Positions 58,870-64,000 of a stretch of DNA of 64,000 nt are shown one piece after another. The stretch is from Lachnospiraceae bacterium G11 (GTDB lineage: Bacteria; Bacillota; Clostridia; Lachnospirales; Lachnospiraceae). The stretch's first letter is position 1. Each line of letters opens with the position of its first letter. The DNA lies in contig FMWZ01000018.1 in NCBI GenBank assembly GCA_900103495.1, forward strand, positions 1 through 64,000, given 5' to 3'. The position numbers and the translations under genes were made by a program. The notes under the pieces were generated by a model. The model ran no database searches. It was given only the letters and a program-made list of their open reading frames with translations, and was not told the origin of the DNA.

Positions 58870-61656
58870 ATGAAGATTTCGTTTGAAAATGCAAACACAT
58901 ACGTGGACAGGACAGGAACATACGAGAAAACTCAAACAAACAACAAAACAACCGGCCAGCAGGCTTACAGTGCAGACATTTCCGGAATAGTTATGGATAA
59001 CGAAGCATATACGGTTCACGGACGAACCATGCGGGATGTTATGCAGGATGCGCAGAATATCGATGTTAAGGCGCAGACTGACTATTTGACGGTAATGTCT
59101 CATTCTATGTCCGGAGAAGATTTTGGAAAACTGCTTGAGGAAGGCGTAGATCCTGCATCCTGCGATGCGCACACAACAGTTACCATAATGGATAAAATTA
59201 AGGCAGAGCTGGCCAAATCCGGAGTATCCGTGGAGGGCTTTACCGATGATATAGACCCCGAGACTCTTAAGGAAATCGCAGGGTCTGAGGCCTATGCAAA
59301 CCATCTTGCCGCTTCTATGAAAAACGCCGATGTTCCCGTAACCAAGGAAAACGTTAAGGAAGCGGATGACGCAGTCAAAAAGGCAATGGAACTCAATCCC
59401 CTTTCCGAGGGCGAGCTGAAATATCTTGTTCTTAATGACCTTGGTCCTTCCATCGAGAACCTTTATCTTGCAAACCACTCGGGAGCGGTGGATGCCAACA
59501 GGCAGTCCAAGGGATACTTCATGGAGGGTAACGGATATTATGCCAAGAAGGCCGATGGAGCAGATCTGGCTTCTTTGGAAACCCAGGTAGAAGAAATCCT
59601 TTCCGAGGCAGGAATAGAAACAAGCGAAGAGAATATTGAAAAGGCAACATGGCTTATAGAAAAGGGAATTCCCTTAACAGACCGCACCTTCAAAACCCTT
59701 GATAAAAACAAGAGCGTCAATCTTCCCGTAAGTGAAGAGCAGGCTGTGAAAGCGGTTGTGGCAGCAATGTCGGATTCCATACCTGCCATGAAGGCTGACC
59801 TCACCAATACAGAAACAAAATATGAAAAGGCAGCGCGACTTGAGAAGAGAGTCCAGGCTTTATTAAATGACAGCACCATTGACCTTCACGACAGAAGAAT
59901 CCTTGAGGAAACCCGTCTTAAGATGACAGCGGAAGTAAACGTGAAGCTTATCGAAAGCGGTTTCTCAATTGACACTTCCGATTTGGAAGAGTTGGTTGAT
60001 GCTTTAAAGGAAGCCGAGATAAGTGTAGCAAACAGATATTTCCCCGGAGAGGATCCCGAGGCTGCAGTGGCAAACAAGGCCCTCCTTGATGAGACCGTTG
60101 CCAAGAGAAACAGCTTATACGATATGCCTGCATCAACGCTTGGAAGTCTTATCTTCACAAGACACGAAAGCGTAAGCGTTGAATCCCTTTACAACGAGGG
60201 ACTCAGACAGAAGAATGCTTTTGAAGCTGCAAGAGAATCATATGAAACTTTGATGACAGCTCCCAGAAGAGACCTTGGAGACAGCATCAAGAAGGCTTTC
60301 GCAAACGTTGATGATATTCTGGAAGATTTAAATATGGACCTTTCTGACAGAAACAGAAGGGGCGTAAGAATCCTTGCTTACAACCGCGTGGAGATTACGG
60401 AAGAAAACATCGAAAAGATGGTTGAAGCGGACAGAAGAGTGAACCGTGTGGTTGAGAGAATGACTCCCGCTGCAGCGCTTAAGATGATCAGGGATGGTGT
60501 GAATCCCCTTAAGACTTCCTTCGAAGAACTTGAGAACTATCTTAAGAATGAAAACGAAGATACCGAAAAGCAGATGGAAACCTACTCAAGATACCTTTAC
60601 AGACTTGAGCAAAACGGCGAAATCTCCGATGATGAAAGAACCGCTTACATCGGAATCTTCAGGATGTTAAGACAGATTGAAAAGAGTGACGGAGCGGTAA
60701 TCGGAAGAGTGCTTGAGGCAGGCAGAGAACTGAATTTCTCAAACCTTTTAAGCGCAGCAAGAACCGCGAAGAAATCAGGAATGGACATTCTTGTTGATGA
60801 TAATTTTGGCGGCCTTAAGGACCTGGTATACTCCGACACACCAATTGACGTTCAGGTATCTGCCGGTGATTCGGGAAGTGACTTCCTCTACAAGCAGACC
60901 TTTGAGGAGTTAAAGGAAATCGCTTCAGAGACCATAAACGATAAAGAGATTACCGAACTTCTGGAAAAAGCAGATTTATCTCCAACCCTTCCTCACATTA
61001 AAGAGGCTGTGGAAGGCAAGAACAATCCCTCCAAATCCTGGAACAGAGTAAACAGATTTGTGGGTAAGGAGAAACTTGATGTTTTTGCCGAAAAAATACT
61101 TGATGCCCTTACCGGAAGAGATGAAGCCATAGAGGCTTACGAGAAGGAAGCGGAGGAAATAAAGACTTCCCTTTCGGAGGACATGTTTAATCCTTCTCTT
61201 AAGGCATTGGATATCAGAGATATGAAGTCATCCCACATTTTCATGTCAGTGGCTGTGGGAATGGCAAGGGAAGAAATCTACGAAATTCCTGTAACAGGCG
61301 TGGATGGTGAATCTTCAATCAGACTGACCATAAGACATGACAGTGAGAATAAGGGTAATGCACTGATTACTCTTCCTACCGAGGATATGGGAGAAGTGTC
61401 CCTGTCCTTAAGACTTGAGGGCAATGAAGCAAGCGCATTTCTTATCAGCAGACAGGATAATAAAGAAAAACGAGAAACTCTTAGGAATATGCTAAACATT
61501 GCCTTCGAAAAAGACGATATAACCTTTAGAAATCTTCTCTACACCGATCGTCTTAAAACCCCCGAATCAAGGGGAGAAGAAATAGAGAATCAATCCACCT
61601 ACAGAATCTACAAAGCAGCGAAGACTGTGGTGGAAGCAATGAGACAAGTCTACTAA
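58870..61656 (+). CDS. Large flagellar-locus protein with FliK-like C-terminus
   Basis: A 928-residue, highly charged and mostly helical protein. The first ~800 residues have no recognisable domain, although repeated stretches such as GIETSEENIEKATWLIEKGIPL and VEITEENIEKMV (helix-loop-helix units with TxENIE) recur. The last 80 residues, ending in FRNLLYTDRLK, contain ALITLPTEDMGEVSLSLRLE and RETLRNMLNIAFEKDDI, which fit a hook-length-control (FliK) C-domain. It could be a hook-length or chaperone-like protein. ATG 58870 follows GGAG; the frame extends upstream into glgB and is not used. Flagellin follows 24 bases later. Confidence 0.65.
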   Translation: MKISFENANTYVDRTGTYEKTQTNNKTTGQQAYSADISGIVMDNEAYTVHGRTMRDVMQDAQNIDVKAQTDYLTVMSHSMSGEDFGKLLEEGVDPASCDAHTTVTIMDKIKAELAKSGVSVEGFTDDIDPETLKEIAGSEAYANHLAASMKNADVPVTKENVKEADDAVKKAMELNPLSEGELKYLVLNDLGPSIENLYLANHSGAVDANRQSKGYFMEGNGYYAKKADGADLASLETQVEEILSEAGIETSEENIEKATWLIEKGIPLTDRTFKTLDKNKSVNLPVSEEQAVKAVVAAMSDSIPAMKADLTNTETKYEKAARLEKRVQALLNDSTIDLHDRRILEETRLKMTAEVNVKLIESGFSIDTSDLEELVDALKEAEISVANRYFPGEDPEAAVANKALLDETVAKRNSLYDMPASTLGSLIFTRHESVSVESLYNEGLRQKNAFEAARESYETLMTAPRRDLGDSIKKAFANVDDILEDLNMDLSDRNRRGVRILAYNRVEITEENIEKMVEADRRVNRVVERMTPAAALKMIRDGVNPLKTSFEELENYLKNENEDTEKQMETYSRYLYRLEQNGEISDDERTAYIGIFRMLRQIEKSDGAVIGRVLEAGRELNFSNLLSAARTAKKSGMDILVDDNFGGLKDLVYSDTPIDVQVSAGDSGSDFLYKQTFEELKEIASETINDKEITELLEKADLSPTLPHIKEAVEGKNNPSKSWNRVNRFVGKEKLDVFAEKILDALTGRDEAIEAYEKEAEEIKTSLSEDMFNPSLKALDIRDMKSSHIFMSVAVGMAREEIYEIPVTGVDGESSIRLTIRHDSENKGNALITLPTEDMGEVSLSLRLEGNEASAFLISRQDNKEKRETLRNMLNIAFEKDDITFRNLLYTDRLKTPESRGEEIENQSTYRIYKAAKTVVEAMRQVY

Positions 61657-61680
61657 ACGCACCAGCGAGAAAGAGGAACT

Positions 61681-63024
61681 ATGAGAATTAATTACAACGT
61701 ATCCGCAATGATAGCCAACAACTCATTACAGAGAAACGACAATAATCTTGCAGCATCTTTGGAAAGACTTTCCTCCGGACTTAAGATTAATCATGGTAAA
61801 GACAATCCCGCAGGACTTGCAATGGGAAAAAGAATGAATGCTCAGCTTAAGGGACTTTCCGTGGCAACCCAGAACGCTTCAAACGGAATCTCCATCATAG
61901 AAACCGCAGACGGCGCTATGGCTGAGATGCAGGATATTTTGCAGCGTGTCAATGAGCTTTGCGTTAAAGCCAACAACGGAACCTTAAGCGATGACGACAG
62001 AAAGATCATCAACGATGAGGTAGTTGAACTTAAGGACGAGCTCACAAGAATCAAGAACACAACAGAGTTTAACTCAATGCCCATCCTTAATGGTGAGTTC
62101 CAGTATCGCGGTTATACAAACAATAAAGAAGTAAAGGTCTCGAACTATTCAGCAAAAATGAATACCGCTGAGGAGTACAAGGTAGCTTCAATCAAATTAA
62201 CCGGCTGGGATGATGACAAACTTAGTGTTAGCTATTCGCCTGATTCCACAGATACAAAACTCGCAAATTCCAAGGCGAGTGCGGATGATGGCCTGGTAAC
62301 CATTACCACACAGGAAGGTTATGAAATCGAACTTGAGCTGGATAAATACGAACCGTACAAGATAGATTCAGTTGAGTTAACAAGGGATGCGGACGACAAT
62401 ATAACAGGGGCTACATTTACCTCAACAGATTCCAGATTACAGGGTGCTTCAGAAAACTATGATTCTGCGAACAAGAAATTAACAATAACTGCAGCTGACG
62501 GAACAATTATCAATGTTGATTTGAGTGGCGTAGGGGAGAAAATCACATCTGTTAAGAACCCCAAAACCACAGGAACATTTGGAACGAATGTATATAATTA
62601 TACTAACATGAACATTGACCTTACAGGCATCGGCTCCATGAGACTTCAGGTTGGTGCCAACGAAGGACAGGTTCTTGAAATCCCCATTCCTGACGTTTCT
62701 CTCCGCCACATGGGAATCAGAGATATAGACGTTTCTACCAAAGAAGGCGCACAGGATGCCCTTGAGAGAATCGGTGGAGCAATCTCCTATATCTCACAGG
62801 TAAGAAGTGAACTCGGCGCTTTACAGAACAGACTTGAAAGTAATGTAGACAGCCTTGACATAACCTATGAAAACATGACTTCTTCATATTCACGTATCAT
62901 GGATGTTGATATGGCAGAAGAAATGTCAGAGTACACAAAGAATCAGATTCTCACCCAGGCAGGTACTTCGATGCTTGCCCAGGCTAATGAAAGACCCTCT
63001 CAGGTATTACAGCTTCTTCAGTAA
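61681..63024 (+). CDS. fliC: Flagellin
   Basis: A 447-residue filament protein. Conserved D0/D1 ends: MRINYNVSAMIANNSLQRN and SLERLSSGLKIN at the N-terminus, SQVRSELGALQNRLE, SYSRIMDVDMAEEM and the C-terminal FLQ-like QVLQLLQ. The variable centre (about 145-330) is Thr/Asp-rich. There is no signal peptide because export uses the flagellar type III system. The N- and C-termini are intact, so it should assemble. Co-transcribed with the upstream 928-residue protein or from a promoter inside it; FliS follows. Confidence 0.93.
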   Translation: MRINYNVSAMIANNSLQRNDNNLAASLERLSSGLKINHGKDNPAGLAMGKRMNAQLKGLSVATQNASNGISIIETADGAMAEMQDILQRVNELCVKANNGTLSDDDRKIINDEVVELKDELTRIKNTTEFNSMPILNGEFQYRGYTNNKEVKVSNYSAKMNTAEEYKVASIKLTGWDDDKLSVSYSPDSTDTKLANSKASADDGLVTITTQEGYEIELELDKYEPYKIDSVELTRDADDNITGATFTSTDSRLQGASENYDSANKKLTITAADGTIINVDLSGVGEKITSVKNPKTTGTFGTNVYNYTNMNIDLTGIGSMRLQVGANEGQVLEIPIPDVSLRHMGIRDIDVSTKEGAQDALERIGGAISYISQVRSELGALQNRLESNVDSLDITYENMTSSYSRIMDVDMAEEMSEYTKNQILTQAGTSMLAQANERPSQVLQLLQ

Positions 63025-63048
63025 TACAGGAAGTAAGGAGGTAGTGGT

Positions 63049-63525
63049 ATGACTAACGAGAAAAAACAACAGTTTACACTCCGAATATCAAAAGCCAACA
63101 AGACAGATCTGATAGTAGTTCTTTATGACATGGTTCTGGAATATTTAGAGGACGCAAGAATCGCCCATGCAAGTGATGATACCGATGCTTTCAAGGAAGC
63201 AATCAGAAAGATCAGAAACTGCATGCAGGAGCTCATCGCATCACTTCACTTTGAGTATGAAGTGGCAGCGAATCTTCTGTCCCTTTACATCTACGTAAAC
63301 AAGGAGCTTGTGAGAGCATCCGTTCACTATGATGATGACGTTCTTGATCATGTGGAGTCCGTAATTATAAAGCTTAGAGACGCTTACAGCCAGATTTCCG
63401 TTAATAACCATGAGGAGCCTCTTATGCAGAACACCCAGAATGTGTATGCAGGTTTGACCTATAACAAAAACCTCATGAATGAAGAGCTGTTTGATGATAA
63501 ACCAAACAGAGGTTTATACGTTTAA
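63049..63525 (+). CDS. fliS: Flagellin chaperone FliS
   Basis: A 158-residue four-helix protein. KTDLIVVLYDMVLEYLEDARIA and the following helices match FliS, the cytoplasmic chaperone that holds flagellin unfolded before export and delays filament polymerisation. The C-terminal 30 residues (DDKPNRGLYV) are a tail not needed for the fold. Start ATG 63049 after AAGGAGGTAGTGGT. Placement after flagellin supports the assignment, though similarity is moderate, so another helical flagellar protein is possible. Confidence 0.78.
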   Translation: MTNEKKQQFTLRISKANKTDLIVVLYDMVLEYLEDARIAHASDDTDAFKEAIRKIRNCMQELIASLHFEYEVAANLLSLYIYVNKELVRASVHYDDDVLDHVESVIIKLRDAYSQISVNNHEEPLMQNTQNVYAGLTYNKNLMNEELFDDKPNRGLYV

Positions 63526-63573
63526 CATACAGTTTATAAGGCAGTAAAAATAATAAAGAGCGGAGGAATTTGC

Positions 63574-63924
63574 ATGGACGCAAGAGAGGTATTTTTGGAA
63601 CTTGGAGAGGACTATGATGAGGTTCTCGGACGACTTGTTACAGATGAGAGGATAACAAAGTACCTTAAGAAATTCGCGGACGGTGGCTCAATAGCCGATA
63701 TACACGGCTTTCTCGCAGATGAAAACTACGAGGAGGCTTTTCGTCTTGTCCACACGGCAAAGGGTATGGCCATGAACATGGGTCTTTCAAAACTAACTGC
63801 TGTGACCAGCGACTTATGTGAAGAGTTAAGAGGCGGTAAACCCAACAAACCCATCGACGACATGATCAAGGCCGTGGAGGATGAATTTGAAAAAACAAAG
63901 GCTGTTATAGGCCAAATGGATTAG
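63574..63924 (+). CDS. Hpt-domain phosphotransfer protein
   Basis: A 116-residue free-standing histidine phosphotransfer domain: RLVHTAKGMAMNMGL with the phosphorylated His60 and the following Gly/Leu helix cap. It carries phosphoryl groups between a hybrid kinase and a response regulator. Next to flagellin and FliS it may belong to chemotaxis or motility control; no cognate kinase is in the window. The 3' gap 63925-64000 holds a TTGACA at about 63979 that could be the -35 of a promoter whose remainder lies beyond the window. Confidence 0.82.
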   Translation: MDAREVFLELGEDYDEVLGRLVTDERITKYLKKFADGGSIADIHGFLADENYEEAFRLVHTAKGMAMNMGLSKLTAVTSDLCEELRGGKPNKPIDDMIKAVEDEFEKTKAVIGQMD

Positions 63925-64000
63925 TACCTTTAATCCTATTTCTTCTTATATTTATGTGATTTGAAAAACTGAAAGGTTTTGACATCCAATAAACCCAGTG

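Noticed and set aside
1-64000. Insertion sequences, tRNA or rRNA genes
   Set aside because: No transposase-like frame, no cloverleaf or conserved tRNA ends and no rRNA segment were recognised on either strand; a dedicated tRNA scan would settle it.

Overview
The window looks like a chromosome segment of a motile, anaerobic Firmicute of the Lachnospiraceae type (Butyrivibrio, Roseburia or Lachnospira relatives). This is inferred from several observations together. Signals are Gram-positive (AGGAGG ribosome sites, sigma-A promoters with 17-base spacers, lipoprotein boxes). The prolyl-tRNA synthetase is the archaeal/eukaryal-like type. Reverse transsulfuration genes mccA/mccB, a GlgB-type glycogen gene and a flagellin/FliS pair are present. 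The genus is not proven by anything seen here.

Region 1 (1 to about 22 kb) is an accessory island of about 25 mostly stand-alone genes, all on the + strand: GNAT acetyltransferases, a nucleotidyltransferase, a peptidase-phosphotransferase-acetyltransferase fusion, alpha/beta hydrolases, a VOC protein, a methyltransferase, a flavodoxin-like protein, a HIT protein and similar. Many gene boundaries carry a degenerate repeat near TTCCAGTTTRTANNGATRA. The island includes gene-end fragments, and most of it (2.76 to 21.3 kb) lies between two copies of one promoter segment. The right copy drives an intact low-molecular-weight phosphatase gene; the left copy ends 11 codons into the same gene. I see no recombinase or transposase gene in the window.

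Region 2 (22.0-47.0 kb) is ordinary backbone. It has a cysteine/methionine operon (mccB, mccA, metNIQ, an iron alcohol dehydrogenase and an AhpD-like protein) behind a 36-residue leader peptide rich in Cys and Met codons, followed by a terminator, as expected for transcription attenuation. Next come a 2-hydroxyacid dehydrogenase-gtrA-lspA-TSCPD-murG operon, a lipoprotein, pepT, a two-component system, a pseudouridine synthase with an O-antigen-ligase-like protein, an OFA-type MFS transporter, proS, rsmA, a PlsC-like acyltransferase and a membrane-anchored clostripain-like peptidase.

Region 3 (47.2-54.1 kb) is the most novel-looking part: a compact peptide-modification locus. It contains an M16 peptidase, a winged-helix protein, two small related peptides (49 and 56 residues, neither reported by a normal ORF cut-off), a radical SAM/SPASM enzyme, an MFS exporter and a 55-residue peptide with a signal-peptide-like start. 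It converges on a 634-residue regulator with two XRE-TPR modules in one chain. This looks like a RiPP locus coupled to a peptide-sensing (RRNPP-like) circuit.

Region 4 (54.2-64.0 kb) is backbone again: a TPR/acidic/AAA-like protein, glgB, then a flagellar block with a 928-residue protein that has a FliK-like end, flagellin, FliS and an Hpt-domain protein.
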